Below are positions 1 to 10,555 of a DNA stretch of 64,000 nucleotides, piece by piece. Position 1 is the first letter of the stretch. Every line of letters begins with the position of its first letter. This DNA is from Maratus speciosus. Its lineage: Eukaryota > Arthropoda > Arachnida > Araneae > Salticidae. The notes beneath the pieces were generated by a model that had not been told where the DNA came from, did no database searches, and saw nothing but the letters and a program-made list of their open reading frames with translations. A program made the translations under genes and the position numbers. The DNA is taken from the NCBI GenBank assembly GCA_963932465.1, contig OZ010792.1, forward strand, positions 190,801,556 to 190,865,555, read 5' to 3'.

Positions 1-559
1 ATTTAAATAATCAAAAAACTCGACTGCGGAAAAAGCGAACTAATTAATTATTTCACATCAATGTGAAACTATTTTTTTTTTATTTTACTTACCTATTTTT
101 TATTTACTTGTATAGATGATTTTTTTATGTTGTGTTTAATTGTTATTTCCTATCTATAAACACTGTTTTGATGAAGCCTATAGATGGCTATGAAGGTTAG
201 AGTCGTATTAAAGCTAGACATCCTACCTACACAACTTCCAGGTTGTGTAATATTTAGACGGAACTTCTGACTGTAAAATAGACAATGAAACATCGTCTTC
301 ATTTTGAAAGACATATCCAATGATATGCCACTCAATAGGGTGCGTACATTTTCGTCTCTACCGCCATTTTGAATTTTACGGCGGCCATTTTGAATTTATA
401 AAAACAAGACCTAACGTATAACCATCGTGTGGTTAAGACGAATCTATAGAGACGTCATTAATTTAAATTAGGGATGCACAACCTGTGGCCCGCGGGCCAA
501 AAGTGGCCTGCGAAAGGGTAACGTGTGGCCCGCGAACTTCGTCAATTTATAACTGGAAA

Positions 560-2510
560 AAATTGCAATTTTTGTCCAAAAGTCTCAGGAAAAAATCGTG
601 AATTTCGTCAATTTGCCGCGGAAAAATTTGAAAATTTTGTTGGTCAAATAAGAATCGCGAATTTCGTTGATCGAGCGTGGAAAAATCGCGAATTTCATTG
701 ATCGAGTGCGGAAAAATAGCGAATTTTGTGGATTACCCTCGAGAGAATCGCAAATTTCCTTTATCGGGCTCGAAAATATCGCAAATTTCCTTGATCGGGC
801 ACGGAAAAATCGCAAATTTGGTCGATGAAGCACGGAAAAATTCGCGAATTTCACTGATCGGGCACGGAAAACGCGAATTTCATTGGCCGGTCACAAAAAA
901 TCACGAATTTCGTTTGTCGGGCACCGAAAAAAACACGAATTTTGTCAATCAGGTGCAGGGAATATCGCAAATTTCGTTGATCGCGGACGAAAAAAATCAT
1001 AAATTTTGCTGATGATGGGAGAAAAAATTGCAAATTTTCAAGATCGACTGCGGAAAAATCGTGAGTTTCGTCAGTCGCGAGAAAATATCGCGAATTTCGT
1101 CAATTTGCCGGGGGAAAAATTGCCAATTTCGTCAGTGAGTTAAGATTTGTTAATTTCGTAGATCGGGCGCGGAAAAATCGCGAATTTAGTTGATCGGGTT
1201 AGAAAGAATAGCAAATTTTGTCGATAAGGCTCGGAAAAATCGGGAATTTCATTGATCGGACGCGAAAAAATCGCGAATTTCGTCGGTCAGGCTTAAAAAT
1301 CGCAAATTTCTTGATCGGCCACCGAAAAATCGCGAATTTTGTAGTTGAAGCATGGAAAAAAATCGCAAATTTCGCAGATCGGGCACTGAAAATTCGGGCT
1401 AGGAAAAATCGCGAGTTTTGGCGAACGGGCTCGGAAAAATTGCGAATTTCATAATTCGGGAAAGGAAAAATCGCGCATTTTTTCGATCAAGCGCGGGAAA
1501 ATCGCAAATTTCGCTGATCGGGGCACAAAAAGTCGTCAATTTTGTCGATGATGCGCAAAAAAATTGCGAATTTGATCGACTGCGGAAAAATAGTGTGTTT
1601 CGTAAGTCGCGCGAAAAAAATCGCGAGTTTCGTCAATTTTCCGCGGAAAAGAATTGCAAATTTCGTCAGTCAGTTAGGAATCGTGAATTTCGTCTATCGG
1701 GAGTAGAAAAATCACGAATTTGGTCAATTAGGTGCGGAAAAATCGCGTGTTTCGTCTGTTTATGGGGAATTCCGTCAATTTGCAGCGGGAAAAATTGCAA
1801 ATTTCGTCAGTCAAGAATCTCGAATTTCGTTGATCGGGCTCGGAAAAATCGCAAGCTACATCGAACGGACACGGAAAATCGCGAGTTTTGTCAATCGGTC
1901 TCGGAAAAATCGCAAGCTTCGTCGAACGGACACGGAAAAATCGCGAGTTTTGTGAATGACGCTCGGTAAAACCGCAAATTTCGTCGGTTTGGCGCGAAAA
2001 AATCGCGAATTTGTCTATTAGGATCGGAAAAATTGCAAATTTCGTTTATTGGCTGCGGGATAATCGCGAGTTTCGTCAGATTATCACGAGAACAAATCGC
2101 AAATTTCGTCAATTAAACCGTTTGAAAAAAATAGCAAATTTCGTCAGAGTTAGTTAAGAATCCCGAATTTCGTTGTGAAAATCAGACATTTCGTCGTTCT
2201 TGCACTAAAAAATCGCGAGTTTTTTAAGATCCGAAAATCGCGAATTTCCTTTGTCAGGCACGGAAAAATCGTGCATTTTGTCAATCAGGCGCGGAAAAAT
2301 TGCAAATATCGTCGATCGGGTGCAGAATAATTGCAATTTCGTCAACCGGGTGTGGTAAGATAGCGAATTTTGTCGATCCAGTGCGGCAAAATCACTAATT
2401 TTGTCTATCAGACGAGGAAAAATCGCTTATTTTGTCGATTAGGCGCGGAAAAATCTGAAATTTTGTTGATCAGGTGCGTAAAAATGTCAAATCTTGTCGA
2501 TCGGCTCTTC
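560..2510. repeat. Degenerate minisatellite, about 31-33 bp unit, roughly 60 copies
   Basis: The consensus is near GGAAAAATCGCGAATTTCGT followed by a variable TGATCGGGCGC segment. Units differ by point changes and small indels, so frames drift; the open frames of 70-180 codons on both strands here are artefacts of the repeat lacking stops. The array fills nearly all of the hAT element. It is markedly richer in CpG (TCGCGA, CGATCGGGCGCG) than its surroundings. Confidence 0.92.
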
Positions 2511-2742
2511 CTGCCCCCTTCGTTCATAAAGTTCGCATTTTTATTCGGCACCTGCCATTTTCATGCCTATATTTGTTTTTTAGCACTTTTAATAAAACAA
2601 AATTTACTCTCCCGAATAAAGTACAGGAATATTATCACTCTTTAAAATTAAACCTTGTTATATATACAAACGTAAACTGTTGATATATCCTTGCCAACTG
2701 AATCGGATATGTTGACTGGGTAGGGGAACTTAGAGGAGTAAC

Positions 2743-2757
2743 CCCCCCCCCCCCCCA
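2743..2757. repeat. Poly(C) run near the right hAT end
   Basis: About 15 consecutive C lie between the minisatellite and the right terminal repeat of the hAT element. Similar C or G runs occur at about 11560, 28350 and 41980. Confidence 0.9.
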
Positions 2758-2898
2758 ACTCACATTTTTTAAAGTGGCCCTTCTCTTAAAAAGGTTGTGC
2801 AACCCTAATTTAAATCTATCCATCCGTTGGGATGTTTCGAGGGTATAAAGAAATCCACATACCCAGATACACGTGAAACACATAACCCTTCTTGGCAG

Positions 2899-3859
2899 TA
2901 GGGTGCAAATAAACAGTTTAGAGAATTTACGAAAAAAAATTTTAAAATCATTAAAAAATTAACAGTTTTAGGATGTTTTATACAATGGTTTAGTTACATA
3001 TAAAAATAGATTAAAATTATAATTAATACACAATTTTTAATTGACTATGAGATTATTAAATTACATTACAAGTATATTTAATACACCAAAAATAAGAAAA
3101 ACTAACTTAGCGCGTTCCAGTATCGAAACCGGGCCAGCGGTTCAATGTACGAACATTTTAGCGCTTGAGCTAGGACCAACACAGTAGCTGCGTTACAAAG
3201 TAAGTATTTAAGTTGTGTTATAACGTTAAATCATCGTGTTCCTCGAGAACTAAGGAGCATTGTATAAATTCCGTTGAACCTGAGACTTAGGAACCTCTAC
3301 CCAACAACATATATAAAAATTATCAAAATCTGTGATAAATTCTTTTATTTAATTTCTTTTTATGATTTCACAAAATAATTAATTTACGATTACATGACTA
3401 AATTTTTATGATAATATTAAACACGTAGATTATTTATAGCTATAACTGTTCTTGATTTTGAAGATTTAAAAGCATCTGAATACTAAATATATTAATGTTG
3501 TTCAAATCGATTCCTTAAAAAGTATTCATTAGAGCCGTTTTATTTTTAGCTAAAGACTAAATACAAAATTTAAATTCGTTATCCCCTACCCTAGATGTAA
3601 TAGAATAATTTATTTCAATGTATTTCATAAAAGAGTTTAGAAAACTATCAGTACTGTTAAAAAGTTTCAAACGTCAGGAATTATAAAAATATTTACACAG
3701 ATATTCAATTCGTTAGAAATATTTCAATAAATATATATTTTTAAATTATTTTAAGATTAAAATGTTAACAAAATAAATGATATGTCGAACGTTCACGCCT
3801 CACACGCTAATTAATAGCGGTCAAATAATAATAATAATGCTATTTAAGTCTGCTATGGT
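2899..3859. other. AT-rich intergenic DNA, no gene seen
   Basis: No open frame or transposon end was recognised apart from the tRNA-like segment at 3105-3190. It lies between the dispersed repeat and the visible start of duplicated block A. Confidence 0.6.
3105..3190 (-). repeat. tRNA-like (SINE head) fragment
   Basis: Read on the minus strand the segment has an A-box-like stretch (GGTCCTAGCTCAAGCGC) and, about 45 nt on, a B-box-like stretch (CCCGGTTTCGATACTGG), the spacing of a tRNA-derived pol III promoter. The rest does not fold into a convincing tRNA, so a SINE head or tRNA relic is more likely than a functional tRNA gene. It stands out as GC-richer than its flanks. Confidence 0.45.
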
Positions 3860-5073
3860 TACAGGCGTAGATAACTTATTCGAAATGTATTTGGAAATCT
3901 ATAAGAATCAAGCTTAACCCACAGGAACCGAATTATCAAGTATTTCCCAGCTTAACTGTAATGATGTCACAGGTTTTTCCTCACAAAGTAAAAAGATGTA
4001 TATAGTATTTCTAACATATTGTTGAGTGATTAAAGAAATTAGTTTTTACTTGGGATGCTAATAGCCTAAGCTCTACGTTGTATTCTTCACAACATTGTTA
4101 CCAACAAATCATGCTCGTTGGAATTTACAAGGATCATGGCACCATTAGAAATTATATGCCATTAGAAATGTATGCCTAATATATTTTCTTGCAATAAAAA
4201 AACCTTCCTTCGATTAATCGCTGAATTTTTAATATTTTTGTTATTAAGTTAGCAGAAAATTTCTATATGAAAATTGTGGCAGAACCTATTCCACCCTGTT
4301 ACCAGGTAATTACATATAAGTTAGAGCCTGTCTTTACATTTATGATATTCTTTGTTTTCTGCTTATTATATAACACTATATTTGTGCAACTCATGATGTG
4401 ACTTATAATAACTTCCTAATGATTGTTTAATATTCACCGAATAATGTATATTCTTTGAGAATACAATTTCAGTGAGAGGCGTTGGGGGAGAACTTCTTCT
4501 AAGAGCAAAAAAACAAAGTTTTCAATTCTACTTTAATATATATGTGTGTACTTTTATAAATGTCATTTCGTCATATTAAAATATACAGAATTATCGTAAC
4601 AATTATTTCATAATATTAGTACATGTTTCATAATATTTGGGCAACACATGTTTGATTTCCTTCCTAGACATCGCGGTTAATTACTCTATTCCTAATGTTA
4701 TCAGCTTAAATGCTTGTTTATAACAACTGAAATATGAGTTCTCATTATTTAATTCGATTTACATAATCAAAATATCTGTTCTACGTTATCTTATTTGATA
4801 TAAGAATATCAGTACAAGATATTTACAAATTAAAGTTAAAATCAAACTAAACCCCTTTCGTTCTAGCTTGAACTGTCGGAAACTTAATTTAGATTTGATT
4901 GTTTTCCAGGACATGTTTCGTTAAAGTGTATTGCTATAAATCATACAAATTAATCCTATAAGTTTATAGACTTAAGCTTTTGTAAAATTATTTCTATTAA
5001 TTTCATTTTCCCTTTTGTTAATCTATTTGTTAATTCCCTTCAAATAATTGAATAAAGACGGATTTGATATATA

Positions 5074-5946
5074 CAAGGTGAGACTGAAAAGTAAGGTGGC
5101 TCAACCCTCCTTTTGAAAATGAGAACAGCCCGACAACCGGACACATGCGCATTGCGATCTTCGGTATCTAACGTTAAAGTTCAGGGTCATTTGCAAAGTT
5201 TCTTTGTTAGTGTTTATTCGTGGAGTCGCTTAAACACAAGAGGTGGTAGTGCATTGCGTAATGGAGCAGAAAACGAATGTGGAATTCTGTTTTAAAATGG
5301 GTAAAACTGCTACGGAAAACTTGGAAATGCTTCAAAGTATGTATGGCAAAGAAACTTTATCTCTCAAGACAGTATTTCAGTGGTTCAAGCGTTTCCGTGA
5401 AGGTCGTGAAAGTTTGGAGGATGAGCATCGCAGTGTAAAACCGGTGACAAGCAGAACCACGGCAAATGTTGAAAGAGTTAGGAAGTTATAGCTGCAAGAA
5501 CACCGTTTGTCCGTCCGAATAATGGCGAAAAATTGAATCTTCCTCGTAAAATCGTCCGAACAATATTGACGAATGATTTGGGTAAACGGAAACTTTGTGC
5601 GACGTTTGTACCTCATTATTTTAGCGATGAACAGAAGCAGCAGCGAATGGACTCCTCATTCCCCTGATCATGCGCCAGCAGACTTTTCCCTCTTTCCACG
5701 ACTGAAATTGGCACTGAAGGGACACAAATTTTCAAACACCTCAGACATTCAATCTGCTGTTACCAAGGAACTTAAAACAGTCTCAAAGGAGGACTTTTCC
5801 AAAGTTTCAAGAACTTGTATGAACGTTGTCAAAAGTGTATTGTAGACGGCGGAAACTACTTTGAACAACAGTGAGGTATTTATCTGCAACTATGGAATAC
5901 AGTGATTATCATGACGTCAGTCACCACACTTCTCCGTCTCACCTTG
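5074..5946 (+). mobile_element. Mariner-like element, internally deleted
   Basis: Terminal inverted repeats begin CAAGGTGAGACTGAAAAGT on the left and, read from the right end, CAAGGTGAGACGGAGAAGT. TA dinucleotides flank both ends (5072-5073, 5947-5948), the mariner target site. At 873 bp it is shorter than the roughly 1.3 kb autonomous form because the middle of the transposase is missing. Block B at about 51175-51185 reads straight through (AATAAAGACGGAT then the downstream flank) with no element. Confidence 0.92.
5261..5874 (+). pseudogene. Mariner transposase, N- and C-terminal parts only
   Basis: The first frame (5261-5491) encodes the mariner DNA-binding region: EFCFKMGKTATENLEMLQ, then VFQWFKRFREGRESLEDE and the linker ending VTSRTT. 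The C-terminal part (from about 5646) contains WTPHSPDHAPADFSLFPRLK, the motif holding the last catalytic Asp of the mariner DDD triad. After a frame break near 5815 the normal tail LYERCQKCIVDGGNYFEQQ ends at TGA 5872-5874. The catalytic core with the first two Asp residues is absent: about 610 nt remain of the roughly 1040 expected. The protein cannot be active, but the element could have been mobilised in trans. Confidence 0.9.
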
Positions 5947-6870
5947 TATTTTCAAGATGAACTTTGTTTTAGCAGAAACATTCGATTTATGAAAATTATT
6001 ATCCCGTTAAATAAATATATCAATAAAATCACTCATTTAGAAAAGTTGAAAAATTACTTGAATAAAATTAAAATATTTTAAACTTTTGGCGTGTTATATT
6101 GTATACTGTTTTAATTATTGTTCTCATTATATTGTTCACCTTTCTAAGATTTAAATAACGCAACTGAATTCATTGTTACCAATTTTTAACATTCTTTTGA
6201 CTTTATTTAGAAGCCTTTCTCAAAATGGAATTCATTGAAGTAATATATCTATCTTAAAATTAAATAACACACCACGTTTCTTCCCAAATTATCATTTAAA
6301 TACATTAGTGAGTAGTTACTATGTTTATTGGAGAATTTATATTTAACACAGATGTTTCAATTTATTCAAATGATACATTTTTGACAGTTTTTATATCTTT
6401 TAAATAGTTTTAATTAAAAATAGTCTTTTCTTGAGTTATATTTGTAGTCTTAAGATCTAAGTGGATTTAAAAGATGCCCAATAATATGCTATAGGTAAAA
6501 GGATATAACAGATATTTTCTTATTGCTGACAACAAAGATTATGACATATTATATATTTTATGACCTTTATTCTAAGAGGAATCATAAACGATATATACAC
6601 AAGAAATGTATTAAATATTTTCGTTAGTCAGTTGTGGAAAAACCTATTTCCTAAAAAAAATCCAAGAAGATAATTTTTTCTGACACTCACAAGTAAGACA
6701 AAAGAAAGAAAAATAATAATTTTTTCGAACACAGCTTTTCGATTAATAGAAATGAGAACACGTAATTTTCTGTAAAAAACGATTGAAATGAAAGCTCTAT
6801 AAATTCAGGAATATTCTTTAAAATTTCGATACATTATAAGTATTTTTCTTTATAAATGCATGCTAATATA

Positions 6871-7437
6871 CAGGGTGTTCACAATTAAACAACCTTACAT
6901 TAATGTTTACAGACGAAACTATTGTTCATAAAATTGTGAATCATATAATAAAGGGATAGAAATTTATTTAAACGAAAAAAAAAACAGTTCAAAATTTCGC
7001 CACAAGAGGGCGTTTTTAAATGAATTACACATTTTGCATACATTTGCGATAGTTTAGAAAATTTATTTATTCATTTTACCTGATCACCTGATCTTAAAGA
7101 CAGCATTTCAATACATGTTCTTAGCATTTACCAGAACACACTGCGGTTAATTGTAGAACATGCTATCTTACGATTCCAGATAATATCTGAAAAAGGTGAC
7201 AGCCATGTGTAACATGTTTAATTGTAATAAAATTTTTAAACAAATATAAATGTATGCTAAATATGTCATTCGTTAAAAAACGCCTTCAGGCGGCATATTT
7301 TTGAACTTCTTTTTCGCTCAAACAAATTCCCATATATATATTTTTTTTTATGTCTACACATAATTTCACAACATTGTGAACAATAGTTTCGTTTGTAGAT
7401 AACTTAAAAATACGGAAATTTAGTTATGGACACCCTG
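6871..7437. mobile_element. Long-TIR MITE, TA target site
   Basis: The ends CAGGGTGTTCACAATTAAAC and, from the right, CAGGGTGTCCATAACTAAAT start imperfect inverted arms of about 165 bp. Shared inner landmarks are ACGAAACTATTGTTCA and GAGGGCGTTTTT / GAAGGCGTTTTTT. TA flanks both ends (6869-6870, 7438-7439). Block B reads GCTAATGTATTATGAAATG at about 54181-54200, the empty site. No coding capacity. The TA site and structure fit a Tc1/mariner-type MITE. Confidence 0.85.
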
Positions 7438-7861
7438 TATTATAAAATATGTTAAAAAATCTGATTTAATAATTTAAGAAGAATCTTTTCACACATTAAA
7501 AAGTGGATATAAATTTTATCTTGGAAGATGTGCCAAACTATTTTGTTATTACGCATGTTATCAATAATGTATTTAATCACGTTTCTTACACAAGTACAGT
7601 CGTGGGAAAAAAAAGTAAACACCCCCTGCTAACTCCTCAACAAAATATCGTAGAAGAAAGTTACTGGTACCGAACGATTGTAAATAAAGTCTACTTTTAA
7701 ATGATGCATATAAAATTTGCTTAGGGACCATCTACATATTAAAACGAATCCAAACTTCATTTTTTTCAATGACAATACCCAATTTTAAGGAGATATTTCA
7801 AATCTTCGGTTCAAACTATGCCTAGACCCCGAATTTTAAGTCATTTGAATGATAAGTTTTT

Positions 7862-7890
7862 AGCTCACAGGCTATCAAAGCCTGAGAGCT
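7862..7890. other. Terminal hairpin of the DINE-1-like element
   Basis: The palindrome AGCTCACAGGC - loop TATCAAA - GCCTGAGAGCT has an 11-nt stem with one internal mismatch (A opposite A). It lies at the very edge of the insertion, where Helentron-type elements carry their 3' stem-loop. Confidence 0.85.
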
Positions 7891-7907
7891 AATGTGCCCG
7901 CCCGTTC

Positions 7908-7970
7908 TGTATGTATGTATGTATGTATGTATGTATGTATGTATGTATGTACGTACGTACGTATGTACGT
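7908..7970. repeat. (GTAT)n / (GTAC)n microsatellite
   Basis: About 16 tetranucleotide units, mostly GTAT, grading into GTAC at the right end. It sits beside the terminal hairpin, a usual place for the microsatellite of DINE-1-like elements. Confidence 0.95.
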
Positions 7971-8041
7971 AACGCGATAACTCTTGATAGAAACATCCGA
8001 TTTGCTTCAAAATTTTTTCCTAGGTTCACCGTGATAAGGCG

Positions 8042-9175
8042 CTTCCCTGATTAGTTTTTGGAGTTCATTGGTTAAGGATAAAGGGGGAAAAAGGGGGTTA
8101 GTCCACACCCCACCCCCTTAATTCAGATAAATGGGTTTTTCATGCAGAATGATTCGATTTGCTCCGAATTTGATATACCGGTTTATTATGTTAAGGAACA
8201 TCCCTGATTAGTTTTGGTAGTTCATTGGTTAAGGATAAAGGGGGGAAAACGGGGTTAGTCCACCCCCCTTAATTCAGATAAATGTGTTTTTCATGCAGAA
8301 TGATTCGATTTGCTCCGAATTTGGTATAGCGGTTTATTATGTTAAGGAACTTCCCTGATTAGTTTTGGGGGTTCATTGGTTAAGGGTAAAGGGGGAAAAA
8401 TGGGGTTAGTCCACCCCCCTTAATTCAGATAAATGGGTTTTTCATGCAGAATCATTCAATTTGCTCCGAATTTGGTATACCGGTTTATTATGTTAAGGAA
8501 CTTCCTGATTAGTTTTGGGAGTTCATTGGTTAAGGATAAAGGGGGAAAAACGGGGTTAGTCCACCCCCCTTAATTCAGATAAATGTGTTTTTCATGCAGA
8601 ATGATTCGATTTGCTCCGAATTTGGTATAGCGGTTTATTATGTTAAGGAACTTCCCTGATTAGTTTTGGGGGTTCATTGGTTAAGGGTAAAGGGGGGAAA
8701 ACGGGGTTAATCCACCCCCCTTAATTCAGATAAATGGGTTTTTCATGCAGAATCATTCGATTTACTCCGAATTTGGTATACCGGTTTATTATGTTAAGGA
8801 ACTTCCCTGATTAGTTTTGGGGTTCATTGGTTAAGGGTAAAGGGGGAAAAGGGAGGTTAGCCCGCCCCTCTTAATTTAGATAAATGGGTTTTTCATGCAG
8901 AATGATTCGATTTGCTCCGAAGTTGGTATACCTGTTTATTATGTTAAGGAGCTTCCCTGATTCGTTTTGGCGATTAATTGGTTAAGGCGATTAATTGGTA
9001 AGGGGGGTTATCCCCTTAATTTAGATAAATGTTGTTTTTTTTTTGCAAGATTATTTGATTTGCTTCAAGTTTGGTATACCGGTTTATTATGATAAGGAGC
9101 TTCCCTGATTAGATTTGGAGGTTCACTAGTTAAGTATAAAGGGGGAAACGGGTGCTAATTCCTCTTCACATATTT
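8042..9175. repeat. Tandem repeat, period about 150 bp, about 7.5 copies
   Basis: The motif TTCCCTGATTAG recurs near 8042, 8201, 8351, 8501, 8651, 8801, 8951 and 9101, a period of 150 bp after the first 159-bp unit. Each unit contains TTCATTGGTTAAGG, a G-run with GGGGTTAGTCCAC, and CGATTTGCTCCGAATTTGGT. Units are close to each other, so homogenisation or recent expansion is likely. Confidence 0.95.
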
Positions 9176-10204
9176 TTTTGAGGGGCATTATCCTTTAAAA
9201 TAAGAGTATAATATACAATTAGTGTGAATAGTCTGTGAGCTCAATGCCATCAGTTTAGCTGGGCACTTTTCTTTTTTATTGAATTATAAACATTCAAAAT
9301 TTAGCGTTTCTAATGTTAAATTACATTTTCATATTTTTATTTATATCTCCAGAAATTATGCTCCTAATGTGCTAATTTTTTTTTGTAGTAATAATACTAA
9401 CATACCCAAACATAAATACGCTGAAATTGCAATTTTTATAACTTTATGATATGAATTATGTTTTATGAAATTAATACTTGAAAAAATTATGAATTGCAAC
9501 CTACAATTTTTGATGGAATTAGATTTATTAAGTCCTGCTTTATGGAAATCCCAAATTTCACATTTTCCTTCCAAGTAGTTTTCAAATTATGCTTAAAAAA
9601 CGGCAAAATGATGGTTTAAGGGGCCGTCTATAATAGGAGTGACTATATATTTTGAAATTTCTTTTGCTGTCGTGTAATCTAGCAGGCTTCACTGACTTCT
9701 TAAGGTGCCTTGATCAAGATGAGGGCTCTCTCGGTTAACAATCGAGTTCCGAACTTCAATTTGGATACAGCCCTTAAAATACGCTCGTTTTAAAATAAAT
9801 AATTTCTCAGAAACGTATGGTACGAATTGCATAAAAATTCGTTTTTAGGCTAATTGAAAGGTGTAGAATTGTGCTGTTGTAGAATTGTACATTTATGCTG
9901 TCAGAATTGTGTACTGCTATTGAAAAAAACAAAGTTACGGCTCGTTTTAATATGTAGATGGCCCCTAAGCAAATTTTATCTATATCATTTAAAAGTAGAC
10001 TTTATTTCCAATCGTTCGGTACCAGTAACTTTCTTCTACGATAATTTGTTGAGGAGTTAGTAGGGGTGTTTACTTTTTTTTTCCACGACTGTACATAGCT
10101 CTTTGCAAATCAATGCTAACTGAAAACCCTTTTTTAAGACTACATTATAAGATTTTTTTGAGTACATGTAATTGTATTATCTATACTAATAAAAGAACAA
10201 ATCG

Positions 10205-10245
10205 CTCTGTGTATGTGTGTGTGCGTGTGTGTATGTGTATGTCTG
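10205..10245. repeat. GT-rich microsatellite
   Basis: An imperfect GT/GTAT run just inside the left end of the Helitron. Confidence 0.85.
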
Positions 10246-10489
10246 CTGCGATGGCTAGCAAAATCAACGGCATGTACGAGGCTCAAAATTTTTGTGAAGC
10301 TAGTCCAAGGGCTCTCCTAATGTACCTGAGCCTCAGAATTTTAAAATTCTTGTAATTATATGAGTTATTAATTAACAACCGTAGCTCACTCTGATAAAAA
10401 AATTCTGATTTTATCTCCAGTCGTCAACGCGCATGCTCAGTTCCCATCGCAATGATAAAGCATATAAATTTCATCACCCTTCCAACTAT

Positions 10490-10555
10490 TATCTTGGTCT
10501 ACTGGTTAAAGCATCGGACTGCCAAACGGAAGGCCCAGGGTCGAGGCTCAAAGGG
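10490..10555 (+). repeat. tRNA-like segment inside the Helitron
   Basis: GGTCTACTGGTTAAAGCATC resembles a tRNA D-arm/A box, and CAGGGTCGAGGCTC resembles a T-arm/B box, at tRNA-like spacing. The central part CATCGGACTGCCAAACGGAAG reads like an anticodon arm. The acceptor stem does not pair, so this is a tRNA relic or SINE head carried by the Helitron rather than a working tRNA gene. Confidence 0.5.

Larger units (their letters stand above)
469..2807. mobile_element. Non-autonomous hAT element with 8-bp TSD
   Basis: The ends read TAGGGATGCACAACCT on the left and AGGTTGTGCAACCCTA on the right, an inverted repeat with one mismatch. Both are flanked by the 8-bp duplication ATTTAAAT (461-468 and 2808-2815), the size made by hAT transposases. 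The left subterminal region carries the GTGGCCCGCGGGCC palindrome often seen at hAT ends, also present in the element at 36254-37091. No transposase frame is visible; the interior is a minisatellite. The copy of the host repeat at 44637-45160 has no insertion here, which confirms the ends. Confidence 0.9.
1..2898 (+). repeat. Dispersed repeat of unknown class, copy 1 (split by a hAT element)
   Basis: The sequence left of 461 and right of 2815 matches, in reverse complement, the continuous stretch 44637-45160. Shared landmarks are a CGACTGCG motif near the left end, a segment around 184-270 that reads MKVRV-KLDILP on the plus strand, and a segment around 2830-2898 ending in CTTCTTGGCAG. Similarity stops right after that motif in both copies, so 2898 is probably a true element end. 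The left end lies outside or at the edge of the window. I cannot assign it to a known family; no terminal inverted repeat is visible. Confidence 0.7.
7861..9278 (-). mobile_element. DINE-1/Helentron-like non-autonomous element
   Basis: The uninterrupted MITE copy at 49537-50593 joins GATAAGTTTT directly to TGAATTATAAAC, so this block is an exact insertion at a T-rich site without an obvious target duplication. On the minus strand the order is an AT-rich 5' end with AAAGTGCCCAGCT, about 7.5 tandem copies of a roughly 150-bp unit, a GTAT/GTAC microsatellite, then a perfect hairpin (AGCTC-A-CAGGC / GCCTG-A-GAGCT, 7862-7890) at the 3' end. GTGCCC and GAGCTCACAG from the 5' end reappear inverted at the 3' end. 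This is the layout of DINE-1/HINE elements moved by Helentrons. No Rep/helicase frame is present. Confidence 0.72.
7597..10091. mobile_element. Long-TIR MITE (family shared with 49537-50593), carrying a nested element
   Basis: The ends CAGTCGTGGGAAAAAAAAGT and its inverse lie next to TA dinucleotides at 7595-7596 and 10092-10093. The inverted arms are about 170 bp and include ACTTTCTTCTACGATAATTT and the (T)TACTTTTAAATGAT segment. A second, uninterrupted copy is at 49537-50593; comparing the two shows that 7861-9278 is a later insertion in this one. Block B at about 54343-54348 is the matching empty site. No transposase is seen. Confidence 0.85.

Noticed and set aside
1418..1969. Open frame of 183 codons, the longest plus-strand frame in the first 3 kb
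   Set aside because: It lies wholly in the 31-33 bp minisatellite; the repeat lacks stops in several frames on both strands and the translation is a drifting repeat, not a protein.
560..2510. CRISPR-like array of short repeats
   Set aside because: Units are contiguous and degenerate without unique spacers, and the context is eukaryotic transposon DNA.
5881..5946. TGACGTCA near the right mariner end as a CRE site
   Set aside because: Only GTCAGTCACC-type sequence within the terminal repeat region; a single octamer-like match there is not evidence of regulation.
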